Source of the DNA: Mitosporidium daphniae
Lineage: Eukaryota; Microsporidia
NCBI RefSeq assembly: GCF_000760515.2
Contig: NW_013546153.1
Span: 1-26,297, forward strand
Direction of reading: 5' to 3'
Length of the DNA: 26,297 nt
Part shown: piece after piece, positions 1-9,423 of the stretch
Numbering within the stretch: position 1 is the stretch's first letter
Layout of the letters: each line of letters starts with the position of its first letter
Notes under the pieces: model-generated
What the model was told of the DNA's origin: nothing
Databases searched by the model: none
Seen by the model: only the letters and a program-made list of their open reading frames with translations
Position numbers and translations under genes: made by a program

Positions 1-3000
1 TAATTGAGATCTCCTGGTGGAAAAGCATCCAAATGTTTTGTACAATTTCTTGAGGGCGCTTGTATCATCTGATGACAAGAAATTTGGACACACTACTCGG
101 TTCCATTGTATAGGGCCCACATTGACATTTGCCGTTCCAAGAATCAATTGATCTAATTTGAAGATAAGAAACAAAAATTCGAGCTCTCTTTGTGAAGCTA
201 GGTATCCTCCATATTGTGTGGAAAAGTTAATTTGACAAAGAAGTACGCTTGTTTCTCTTGTAAGCCCAGCCTTGGAAAAGTATAGGGCATTTCGACAGTC
301 TCCAAGCGATAAAAAGATATTACTAATTCGATAGCAAATTGAAGAAAAGGCAGCAAGACGATGCCATTGGTTCGATAGTCTTATCAGCCTCGAATTGACA
401 GCATGATCATTATGGCGACTGTTTGAAAGCTTTTCACTTAGCTCTGCAAAGCACTTAAGAAGCGAAAAAAGAGAATCGGGATCGTGATGATTGCAAGAGG
501 TAGAAGGATGGAAATACTCGAGCCTATCTGCAAAAGGAAAGACATTTTCAATTTGCTGGTTGCACGTTGCTGAACATTCTGAATTTATGTGTCCTTGTAT
601 TGAGGCAAACAAAAGCGTATTTCTACAATTTGTGTCTTTCAAGCAATTAAAGAGCAAAAAGGAGAGTTCAGAGTCGCCCTCCAATCTAAATGAAGCAATA
701 AGAAGCGCCAAAAGATCTTGTAAAATATCGGACAAAACATCGAGTTTAGATGGGATTCGTACTTCTGAAGCAGCAGCCAAGTGTTCAAGTAGCAATACAT
801 GACACGATTTGTATGCGGATGTAGAAATGATAGTGACGAAGGACTCGTCTTTTTTGATTCTTATCATAACTGTGCATAAGGCAAAAGAAAAAAGTGCCTG
901 GAAAAAGGAATCCCGAGCGGGCAGCTTGATGTTATCGTGAAAGATTTCCAGCAAATACGTTAGGGCCTTACAATATGCAGATCTTTGAGTATCGCTGGAA
1001 AAGGAAGACAAATTACACTCCAAATTTATCAAAAAATACGAGAAGAGAATGGTAAAAATAAACTTGTCTTCAAAATAAAGGCTGGAGTTGAGATCGAAAT
1101 ATTCCATTAGCATCTTTAAATACAACGTGGTTGAATTGCAATGCTTGGCGCTTAGAAATTTTCTCATCTTGAGCGAAAGGTGTTGAAGAGCACCGCTCAG
1201 GATTACAGGATTGTTGGGGGAGATCTTTGAACAAGAGATAGAAGATGCATGGAAGAATAGCTTTTCAAGCAGGTTAAAATCGGTGATCCATGAGAGCGAG
1301 TAAATGAAGAATCTTAAATGTTCCTTTGAAATCTTCAATTCTTCGATCAAACAGAAACTAAGGGATTTTGAAAAGTCTAAATTATCCAAAATCCTATTGG
1401 CAAGGCAGGAATTTTGAAAAATCACATCGGCTAAAAAAGAGGTCAAGTTGGGAACCACAGTCGAGGCAGAGTATAGCTTTGTAATCCTATGAAAAGTAAA
1501 ACCCGTAATTCTTACACTAGTAAAAGTCTCTTAAAATAGCCCTCGCACATGTCTATTGATGAATCCTTATTGGCAATGCGAAAGAAAAATAGATTGAGCT
1601 TTTGCAAAACGACTTGAATATCGGGACAATGAGGGGCTTTCACTAGAAAGGAATGCAGAGTTTCCGTCATGATCAAGGTACCCTTTAGTAGGAGTTGGCA
1701 ATGGTGAGGAGAAGATAAATGGTCCCTAACGAGAGAACTTGATTCAAGAAAAGAATCCAAAGCAAAAAGAATGGACTTTAAATAGCGGTCATCGGATACG
1801 GAATTGAAAAAAGAAAAAAAGCGAGACAATAAATAAGCAGTAGAGTCGTCAATCATGGAGCTATCTGAGCTTTCACACTGGAATACAAGTGCAGGACAAT
1901 GCGAGGTTTCGAATAGGATCAGTTGAAGATACATTTTAAAGACAAATTGAGATATTAAGGGTAAAAATGAGATCAGTTGATGCTGGGAGTTGCTTTTGAG
2001 GCTTTTGAGTATTCGATCTTTGTTAGAATTGGTGGATGCAGCAATATACTCAAACAAATGCAGCCATCTCCAATTCAGTGGCGCCTGATATGTGACAATT
2101 TTGTCTTCAAAAAAAGAAAAAACACACTCGGTGATTTCTGACACGGCAGTGTCGCTAGTGTGGGGTGCTTTATTTCTAATTTCGTTCAAAGTGACCAAAT
2201 AGTAATCCAATTCTTTCTCAATAGACAAGTCACTACTTTGTATGAATTTTAAGGAGATGCACAAAAGACATATTTTAGAGGTGGAATCTGAAACTAGAAA
2301 GGAAAGCCTTTGGTAAAGCCTTATGATGTTCCGAATATACGAGCTCGATACGTTTTGTGCACAGGTAGCATTCCAAGCTTGAACGGTACAAAACAAACCA
2401 CCCGGAATATTTGCAAGTTCCAGGCAATTTTGAATTGCTTCTTTGCTTTGAGATTGGGCATTGCTCTCAAGTAGCACAAAGTGGTATCGTAACAAGTAGA
2501 TTTGATATGACACGGTGAACTGAAATAGTGCCGAGTCTTTTGTACGTCCAATATCGACCCCACACACAAGACTCAACAGATAAGATAAATGGTCAGCATC
2601 AGCCTGAATGGGCGATGAGATGCTGAGGTTCAATATTAAATACACAAGCTTACAACCTTGCTCAATGGATTCAGCAACCAAAGAAAGCTAAAGAAATTGA
2701 AAGAAAGAGTCCAACACTTACCTTTACGCTTGGCCCCGCTGCTTCAAACAAGTGTCCGAGAATATTGATTATGAGCCTACAAAGCTCATGGTAAAGTTGA
2801 ATAGTCTGAGCGGCAAATGGTTGCAAACCGTTTGCAGGCAAAAGAATGCCCTTCAGAATGTGCAGATTGATTGTGTAAATTTGAAACAGATCGGTAAGCA
2901 ACGGGTTCGGTGAGACATGATGAGAATGTTTTTCAAAGGCCTTTGATATTTTGTATAGTGAAGCCTGCAGCAATTGAGATACCTCTGGGTGACCGGCAGA

Positions 3001-3114
3001 CGATATGCAACCAAAATTGCTGTGAAAAGCAGCAAAGAGACTCAAGTATGTTGATGAAGTCGATGTGTTCAGATCATTTTTAACAAGATATTCACATATC
3101 TTCCGAATAGGCAT
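1..3114 (-). CDS. Large alpha-helical protein, N-terminal ~1017 residues; possible separase-like protein (3' end outside window)
   Basis: Three exons: 3114-2722, 2687-1516 and 1486 to the left edge, still open at base 1. Introns of 34 nt (2688-2721) and 29 nt (1487-1515) have GTAAG donors, TTTAG/CATAG acceptors and no in-frame reading through. The ATG at 3114 opens the frame and is preceded by an AAATTT box. The product begins MPIRKICEYLVKND and is Leu/Ser/Phe-rich throughout, with no signal peptide or obvious catalytic motif in the visible part, as in an alpha-solenoid. Near the left edge a TPR-like stretch (SLGDCRNALYFSKAGL) resembles the N-terminal superhelix of separases, whose protease domain would lie C-terminally, beyond the window. 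That identity is inference. Other helical scaffolds fit equally well. The exon structure is firm, the function is not. Confidence 0.75.
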
Positions 3115-3140
3115 AGGGGGTTAGCAAAAAAGGGCATTAA

Positions 3141-3146
3141 AAATTT
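3141..3146. promoter_or_regulatory. AAATTT box upstream of the minus-strand helical gene
   Basis: A palindromic AAATTT lies 26 nt before the ATG at 3114. The same hexamer recurs 10-30 nt upstream of several other starts in this window. A role as a core promoter element is inferred from position only. Confidence 0.3.
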
Positions 3147-3192
3147 TAACAACACGGGGAGTTCCCGCGTTAGCACACAATTAAAGTTAAAT

Positions 3193-3208
3193 GCCCCCAG
3201 CTGGGGGC
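3193..3208. promoter_or_regulatory. Perfect 16-bp GC-rich palindrome in a gene spacer
   Basis: GCCCCCAGCTGGGGGC equals its own reverse complement. It lies in the 118-bp spacer between the stop of the FG-GAP gene (3233) and the start of the next minus-strand gene (3114), in otherwise AT-rich DNA. A smaller CGGG/CCCG hairpin lies about 35 bp further towards the downstream gene. It could be a dimeric transcription-factor site for the gene starting at 3114, or a structured element in the 3' region of the upstream gene. Confidence 0.45.
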
Positions 3209-3228
3209 GCGTTTGAAATTCTCTGCTG

Positions 3229-3235
3229 TTTATTA
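3229..3235 (-). terminator. TAATAAA: stop codon merged with poly(A) signal (FG-GAP gene)
   Basis: The stop codon TAA of the FG-GAP gene is the first part of TAATAAA, so the AATAAA-type poly(A) signal overlaps it. The same arrangement is seen at the TSR1 and cullin stops. Confidence 0.5.
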
Positions 3236-5537
3236 AAAGGGTTTGTCGAAAGGTATTTTGTTTTTGCGATCCTCTTGCTAAGGAATTAGAAAACCGCCGA
3301 GAATGGCATACCTTTTCCAGTCTTCTTAATACAAATATTACTACGCCAATGGAGAGCATTGAAAATGCCCATGCAAGGACAATCCATATAAAATGTCTTC
3401 CCGGATGCAAATGTAGCTCTAAATACCAACTGAAAGCTGTCAAAGCATAGCCATACCTGGAATGGTCTGCAGACGGAGGAAAAATGAAAAGATTTGAATT
3501 TGGAATTAGGCTCTTCCATGTGGAAATGTCCTCGGAATTTATAGAGAGGTTCAGATCCGTTTTTCCAACATCAATGAACTCAACAAAGGTGTTTGTCCTT
3601 CCAAGACCGACAAATACATTTGGTGCCATTAACGAAAGGCCCCTGGTTTGATAGTACTGTGAACAAGCATGGATTCGCATTTTACCGGAAATATACATCC
3701 TGGCATATTTATATGAGGTCCCAGGATAATTGACCCCGTATCGCTAAAAGCTGGTAAACGGGCCAAACATACCTTTACCGAATGCAAGAAACACATCGGA
3801 TTGAGCGTAACCATTTTCAGGAAGAATGCATCTTGCACATGGTTGTTCTGCAAAGGCAGAATGTAAATGGAATTGTCCGTTTCGTTAACCACATTTAACA
3901 AAAGATCTGTGATTCCCTAATACATGATGTGCATCCAAATACCTTATCAAAAATGTCGAAGAAAGTTCCAGACGTAACCCCGTTGATGTTCGATAGCACT
4001 TCGTTAATTTCGGACATGAATATGAATGTTCGAAGACCGGCCTCTGTTTGTTCCGGAGTGCATAAATCATTGGTACAAAGTGTGTTGAGCAAAATGGCCA
4101 CTTTTGCGCCAGAATGGGTCCACGACGCCGATTCTGTTGAGTACGACACAAGCAAGTCTGGATACCCATCGCAATCAAAATCTCCTAAAACAAAGTCAAA
4201 AGCAGAGCCAGTACCAAATTTAAAGGGAATTGGCTGGTCGAAGGAATCTCTAACAAGAAATTTGAAACTCGAGCTCTCGATCAGAGATGAGCCCTTAATA
4301 ACAACCGAATGCTAAGGATTAAATGCAACGACATAAACGGACCAGGCTGTTGGCATCCAATGAAAAGTTGTACCCATAACTTGGGTCAAATTGGTTTCTT
4401 TTCGTTATAGGCTTGCATGTCTCCGTGGCGGATTCCGCGTTTTCCGGACAAATATCTAGCTGCGTGTTGAAGAAAATATACAAATCATTTTGGTATATGA
4501 AAATGAGGTCCAGACTACCACGGCCATCTAGCGAAAATGGAAATCACGACCATACTTATGTCTTGATATCCTAGCAAAGAGGTCGAAGAAAACAGAAACG
4601 GAAAATGGAATTGTTTTCCCAAAACCCATTCCCCGTTAAGTGGAGATCTATTCCAAACTTCGATGTAATTATCTCCGGCTTGATACGGGTATCCGTCGCT
4701 GCCAATAAAAGGACTTTCCGCAATCGCTGTTATGACAATATCTACACATCAAAGCGCAAAATCTACCGGGGATACAATCTCCATTTATATCAAGATATAC
4801 ATTGGAATTCGGAATGGCAAAATTTGTCGAAAACTGCCTGTTTAGTTTCGGATCGATGGATTGCCTAATGGAAGATACGCGCGCGAAGTAATTACCTTTG
4901 AGGCAGAAATTTTCCTTCCGAATCTTTTTCAATTGTAAATATCGATATTTGATTCCCTGATGTTGATTCAGGGCTCAAGCCCGGAATGCCCAAAAATGAA
5001 ACATGCATATTCCCGAAATAGTCAAGTATAAGAAGCTCATCGTGGGTATCGGGTAGTGCTACTGGGTTACTAAACGCCTCTCCATCAAAAAAGTAAACAA
5101 AATGCTTATAAACAGAAGAGCTGCTATATAGTAGTGATTTTGGCTGAATGTGGACGGTAACAAGTAAATCCAAGAACCCATCAAGATTGTAATCGGAAGG
5201 GACAATGCTGACAATAGACTGAGGCTGAATTTGCTCGTTAAGCTGAATCTCAATGTTAGAAGGAACAAATAATAGGGCATCCTCATCCCAATAGAAAATG
5301 GTAATGTTTGATGCCGCAAGATCGACTAACACAAGGTCAACACTATATAAACGAATATATAAATTACAATCTATCGGAGTTAAAGTCTCCAAACGAAAAT
5401 AAGCTATATCCGTATGGAATTCCAAGATCTTTCAAGTAGAAATAAGGTGAATCTGACGAAAAATGAGGGAACTCAGGAAAGCATCGAAAAATTGCAGCAT
5501 ACGCCAGTACGAGAACTAGGGCAATTTTCTTGTTCAT
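3233..5537 (-). CDS. ITFG1: ITFG1/TIP-type FG-GAP repeat membrane protein, 682 residues
   Basis: Ten exons: 5537-5368, 5342-4896, 4864-4767, 4741-4556, 4527-4343, 4311-3943, 3916-3773, 3743-3457, 3429-3312, 3277-3233. The spliced length is exactly 683 codons. A signal-type N-terminus (MNKKIALVLVLAYAAIFRC) is followed by FG-GAP/calcium-type repeats: FGDFNSDRFVDL (residues 49-60), PSDYNLDGFLDLLV, LDINGDCIPDIVIT, DINGRGSLDL and LGDFDCDGYPDLLV. Family signatures GVNYPGTSYKY and VFVGLGRTNTFVE follow. Near the C-terminus are one membrane helix (about IVLAWAFSMLSIGVVIFVL) and a short charged tail, RRLEKQEDRKNK. This matches the type I membrane beta-propeller family of human ITFG1 (about 610 residues), found widely in eukaryotes; its cellular role is poorly defined. 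Every junction restores a family motif. Odd points are a GTCCGT donor at 4342 and a stop-free 27-nt intron at 3430-3456. Confidence 0.93.
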
Positions 5538-5612
5538 TCGAAAAATATTTGTCCAAAAGTATCTTTATGATTTAATAATTATAGAAAATAATTGATTTTT
5601 TCTGAGGACTGT

Positions 5613-5684
5613 GCGTCAGTGGTATAATGGTTAGCATTCCTGCCTTCCAAGCATGAGATCCGGGTTCGATTCCCGGCTGACGCA
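5613..5684 (+). tRNA. tRNA-Gly(UCC)
   Basis: A 72-nt cloverleaf. The acceptor stem GCGTCAG (5613-5619) pairs with CTGACGC (5677-5683), with discriminator A. The anticodon loop CTTCCAA gives anticodon TCC (5646-5648). The B box GGTTCGATTCC is at 5663-5673. There is no intron, and I read one C-U mismatch in the anticodon stem. A run of five T (5688-5692) serves as Pol III terminator. It sits 75 bp from the diverging FG-GAP gene and 43 bp before the carrier gene's ATG. Confidence 0.97.
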
Positions 5685-5708
5685 TTCTTTTTGGTTGAAT
5701 GTGGTTTT

Positions 5709-5714
5709 AAATTT
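5709..5714. promoter_or_regulatory. AAATTT box upstream of the mitochondrial carrier gene
   Basis: Lies 13 nt before the ATG at 5728, just after the tRNA-Gly terminator. It is the only space for a separate promoter element between the two genes. Confidence 0.3.
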
Positions 5715-5727
5715 TTTATTACTTTTA

Positions 5728-6833
5728 ATGGACGAATGTCAGCCTAGCATACTTCGGCGGATCATTGCATCTACGACAGCTGCCATCATAACCTCTATAG
5801 TTGGTTTGGTATCATTTTTAATGCCGATAGTTACGCCTCTTGATGTTGTCAAAGTTAGGCTACAGCTCCAACATCGCCCCACAAGCTCTAGCCTTAAAGT
5901 TTCACCATTGTCTCAACTTAATCTATGCTTTCCAAGCATCTTACCGCAAACTTCATACCATGCTGTTAGTAAATCCTTAGGAGCTTCTGGTGGCACATTG
6001 GTGTGTTATTTTTGTATCATTTTAGGGCGGAATGACCCATATTTTGAAAAATGAAGGGATCTTCTCTCTATGGAGAGGCCTTGTCCCTGCATTGTAGCTT
6101 TTCTTTGTGTAAACCTTAGGCTCATGACAGTGCCATCGACGACCGCATACTTGTTGGGATTTGAAATAATCAAATCCAAGTCTTGCAATCTCCTTGCCAC
6201 TTATGGGATGTCCAATGATTTCTCAACCTCTTTTGCTATTTTATTTAGCGGGGCAATTTCAAGAAGTATAAAGCCAGCTGTTTGACTTATTTGTAGCCAT
6301 TGCAGTTTCTCTTGTTTCGCCATTAGAATTGGTCCGGACCAGGACACAGGCCCTAAGCATTTCAAATTTCAGGTCTCTGAAAGAGACAATTTATAGTCTC
6401 TCCGTTGAAATTAACAAAAAAGGGATTGGGACACTTTGGCGAGGCCTTATTCCCACCCTTTGGAGAGATGTCCCATTTTCTTCAATATATTGGCTCGGTT
6501 ATGAGGCTCTGAAAGCCAAAACGGCGAAAGATTTTTTTCCAAATTCAGAATTAAAGGCATCCTTCATGAGTGGATTCTGTTCTGGCGCGTTTGCCGCATT
6601 CTTAACGACCCCATTTGATGTTGCAAAGACAAGAAGGCAGGTGTTGGAAAGACGGGCCTCAAGCTTGACTGCCATTTTCCGTGAAATATATCATCATGAA
6701 GGGGTTCTTGGGCTTTTTAAGGGTATTTTTATTTCTGGCTTTAAATATACTAGGCCTTTCTCCTCGCGTTACAAAAGTGGCGCCCGCATGTGCAATAATG
6801 ATAACCACATACGAATTTGGGAAAAAATTGTAA
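5728..6833 (+). CDS. MTM1: Mitochondrial carrier, SLC25A39/40-MTM1 type (glutathione/manganese-linked), 321 residues
   Basis: Six exons: 5728-5803, 5831-6000, 6026-6093, 6120-6265, 6297-6722, 6754-6833; spliced length 322 codons. All three Px[DE]xx[KR] repeats of the SLC25 fold are rebuilt by splicing: [11 protein letters not shown] (P28), SPLELVRTR and [11 protein letters not shown]. Matching motifs are [33 protein letters not shown] and a final [20 protein letters not shown]. That C-terminal signature is typical of SLC25A39/40 and yeast Mtm1, inner-membrane carriers linked to mitochondrial glutathione import and to manganese/iron handling. The matrix loop after helix 1 (about residues 40-80) has a single Cys, whereas human SLC25A39 has several that sense iron. 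The start is the first ATG after the tRNA; reading further upstream would run into the tRNA gene. Intron 1 (5804-5830, GTTTGG donor) is stop-free and in frame, but its removal restores the canonical VVTPLD. Confidence 0.93.
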
Positions 6834-6862
6834 TTACTAGTCTCGTCCAATGATGTTTAATT

Positions 6863-6869
6863 TAATAAA
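6863..6869 (+). terminator. TAATAAA poly(A)-type signal after the carrier gene
   Basis: TAATAAA begins 30 nt after the carrier stop codon (6831-6833) and is followed by AAACATG. It is the same heptamer seen at other 3' ends here. Confidence 0.4.
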
Positions 6870-6934
6870 AACATGCCAAATTTCTCCAATCAAAGTAGAT
6901 CGTTTAAGTTTATTCGCTTCAAATATTAAATTAA

Positions 6935-9163
6935 ATGAGCTGCTCTTCAGAACATGACACTGCGGAGTTTAACGGGGATGAAGCGATGGAATTTTCGTTT
7001 AAAAAAATTCTCGTCATATATACCGGCGGTACTATTGGGATGAAGTGGACAAAAAATAAGGGATACATCCCATCTCCAGGATATTTTTATTCCGAGCTCT
7101 CCAATCTCTCCATAGCCAATGACCAAAAGTTTTTGCGCTGGATCTGTTCAAGCCACAGAGGCTACGAATCTCCGTCTGACAAATTGTACTTGGGGCCTGA
7201 ACATCATGTTTTTCCAGAGAAAACCACATTGTCGCCTTGGCTTGTACTACCCTCACCATACGAAAGCAGAGAGGAGACAATTTTTTCGTCCTCAGTCTCT
7301 GCTTCGTCAGATGATGACGCCATTTTAGAGCAAAGGGTAATTTACAAGATATTGGAGCATGTGCCTTTGTTGGATTCTTCTAACATGAACATGGATGATT
7401 GGTTTTCCATTGCTTGCGACATAGAAACTTATTATCCATATTTTGATTCTTTTGTGGTCTTACACGGGACTGATACGATGGCCTATACGGCATCTGCACT
7501 TTCTTTTTTGCTCGAAAACTTGGGCAAGACCGTGGTTTTCACAGGCTCACAGGTGGATTTTTTTCTGACCTTTTAGATACCTTTGGCCGAACCTAGAAAC
7601 GATGCTCTCCACAACTTTATTGGTTCCATGACCATCGCTTCAAAGTACTGCATTCCAGAAGTCACCATTCTTTTTGGAAACAAGCTTTTCAGAGGCAATA
7701 GGGTGACAAAATTCAACGCCATGGATTTCAATGCATTTTCGTCCCACAACATGACTCCGTTAGCAGAATTGGGCGTTGATATTCGTAAAATCGCTTATTA
7801 ATTTTAGGTGTCGATTGGAGCGCAGTTATTAAGCCTTCATCGATGTCAAAATTTAATGTCCAGAAGAACATTAATCCGAACGTCTCTATCCTTCGTCTAT
7901 TTCCGGGCATACCGACGCCGGTGGTTGAGTCCTTTTTAAAGCCCCCAATTCGTGGCGTTGTTCTGGAAACATTTGGAACAGGAAATGCACCGACAAATCG
8001 CCCAGAACTTCTTCGTCTTTTTAAAGAGGCAGCAGAAAGAGATGTTGTGATTATAAACATAAGCCAATGTGGGAAGGGAATCGTCCAAAATGAGCTATAT
8101 GAAACCGGCCGCTTTCTCTCCTCATTTGGAATTGTCCCTGGAGGAGATATGACCGTTGAGTGCGCCATTACGAAGCTGGCTTATCTGTTGGGAAAGGAAT
8201 CTCCACATCTTTCGATGTCAAAAATCCGTCAGCTTTTAGGAACAAGCCTTTGTGGCGAGTTGACGATGCCGATCACTCGACCAATATATTCGGTACATGA
8301 CCACCAGCAAACGCATACTATTTTGGGAGATGAGGAGCATTTGTTAAAGCTGTGTGTCAAGGCAACCAACGAGGACTCTGAATCTATCATTGTTCCTGCT
8401 GTTTTTGAGCGGCTAGTTTCTCAAGGTGCCGTCAAGGTCCTTCAAAATATCCAGCAAGAGTTCCCAATTTTGTTTTCTCGCTGGATTCTTCTCCCAATTG
8501 GAGGAGAAAAGTCCACAAAGACTCTTCTGCACCTTGCTGCATCATTAGGAAACCCAGAAACCGTTTGTTTCCTGCTCCAAAACGGCCTCTCGGTTCACAC
8601 TCTTGATGATGAATTCCGAACCCCGGTAAGAATGGTATCGTTTTTAACTTTATCTAGTTGGCACTTGCTCTTACAAAGGGGCATATCAAAACATCTGAGC
8701 TAATCATGAATACTGGGGGAATTATCAACCAACAGTCTCAAATGTTAGTCCTTTCCGCTCTGTCAAGGTACAAAACTTCCAATGTCCAATAACCTTCCTA
8801 CCATTAGAGCAATACGTGCAAAGAAGAACGCCCTGGTACTTCTTATTTGCAAGACAAATATAAGTCTGGGGATGGCATTTGATATGGAGCAGCGTACCAT
8901 TCTTCACGTGGTATCGTTATTGCAATAAATACGGTAGATTGCGCTGCGCCTTCCATCGGCTTGTTCCTCGGCACTGCTTGACATTATCTTAGACGCGTTT
9001 CGATCTCCCACGGCGCTTGAAAAAGCCTTGCAAAAAAAGGACGTTTATGGAAATACGCCCGTAGATGTATGTGTTCATATCCTTTTCATAACTATAGAAC
9101 GCTCGGGCGGCCAATTTTGAATACGCACTGAACCGATTTCTCGAATGCACGAATAATAAATAA
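6935..9163 (+). CDS. ASPG: Type I L-asparaginase with C-terminal ankyrin repeats, 683 residues
   Basis: Seven exons: 6935-7552, 7577-7784, 7808-8625, 8658-8767, 8808-8910, 8938-9066, 9098-9163; spliced length 684 codons. The enzyme hydrolyses asparagine to aspartate and ammonia, probably in the cytosol since no signal peptide is seen. The first active-site motif YTGGTIG (residues 29-35, with T33 equivalent to the bacterial nucleophile), the second motif HGTDTMAYTAS (T179-D180) and the catalytic-lysine region GNRVTK (K251) are all present. GSQIPLAEPRNDA spans the first junction. The C-terminal third has ankyrin-type segments (KTLLHLAASLGNPETVCFLL, then a degenerate TILHV and YGNTPVD), as in animal and fungal asparaginase/lysophospholipase-like proteins. 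The first ATG is used; an in-frame ATG at residue 18 is an alternative. The fourth intron (40 nt) is the longest in the window and its repeats are the least certain part. Confidence 0.95.
9154..9160 (+). terminator. TAATAAA abutting the asparaginase stop codon
   Basis: TAATAAA ends immediately before the TAA stop at 9161-9163, so the poly(A)-type signal lies inside the last coding codons. Confidence 0.4.
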
Positions 9164-9236
9164 CATGTAACGTGTATTTATACTTTGATCGACTTGAAAT
9201 ATTTTGCCGTTTAGGTAGGTTTTATTTACGCCTAGC

Positions 9237-9403
9237 ATTGGCTAAAATGTGATGTCCCATTGGAGCTAATTTATCATGATGGATCACTAAAATTGCTCTC
9301 AAATTGGTAAATTAACGGATGTAGATTTTAATTGGCTTCACATATGGGGCCAAAGGCTTCGATTGGCTCAAAGGAAATTTCTAATTATGCACCTTTTAAT
9401 TGG
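9237..9403. promoter_or_regulatory. Cluster of six ATTGG (reverse CCAAT) boxes
   Basis: ATTGG occurs at 9237, 9259, 9303, 9331, 9362 and 9399, all in the same orientation. Four are extended to ATTGGCY, and two share TTTTAATTGGC. They fill the 260-bp spacer between the asparaginase stop and the ATG at 9424. ATTGG is the reverse complement of the CCAAT core bound by HAP/NF-Y factors. A promoter role for the gene at 9424 is inferred. Confidence 0.45.
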
Positions 9404-9423
9404 CCGAAAAAGAGGAGACAGTA

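Noticed and set aside
491-802. Plus-strand open frame of about 100 codons
   Set aside because: Lies opposite the long exon of the minus-strand helical gene, begins at a TTG, and has no coherent protein features.
5653-5727. Upstream extension of the carrier frame into the tRNA gene
   Set aside because: The extension would start inside tRNA-Gly; the first ATG after the tRNA (5728) gives a normal carrier N-terminus.
9400-9423. Start of the Ser-rich gene at a TTG
   Set aside because: Eukaryotic initiation at TTG is unlikely and an ATG follows at 9424 in the same frame.
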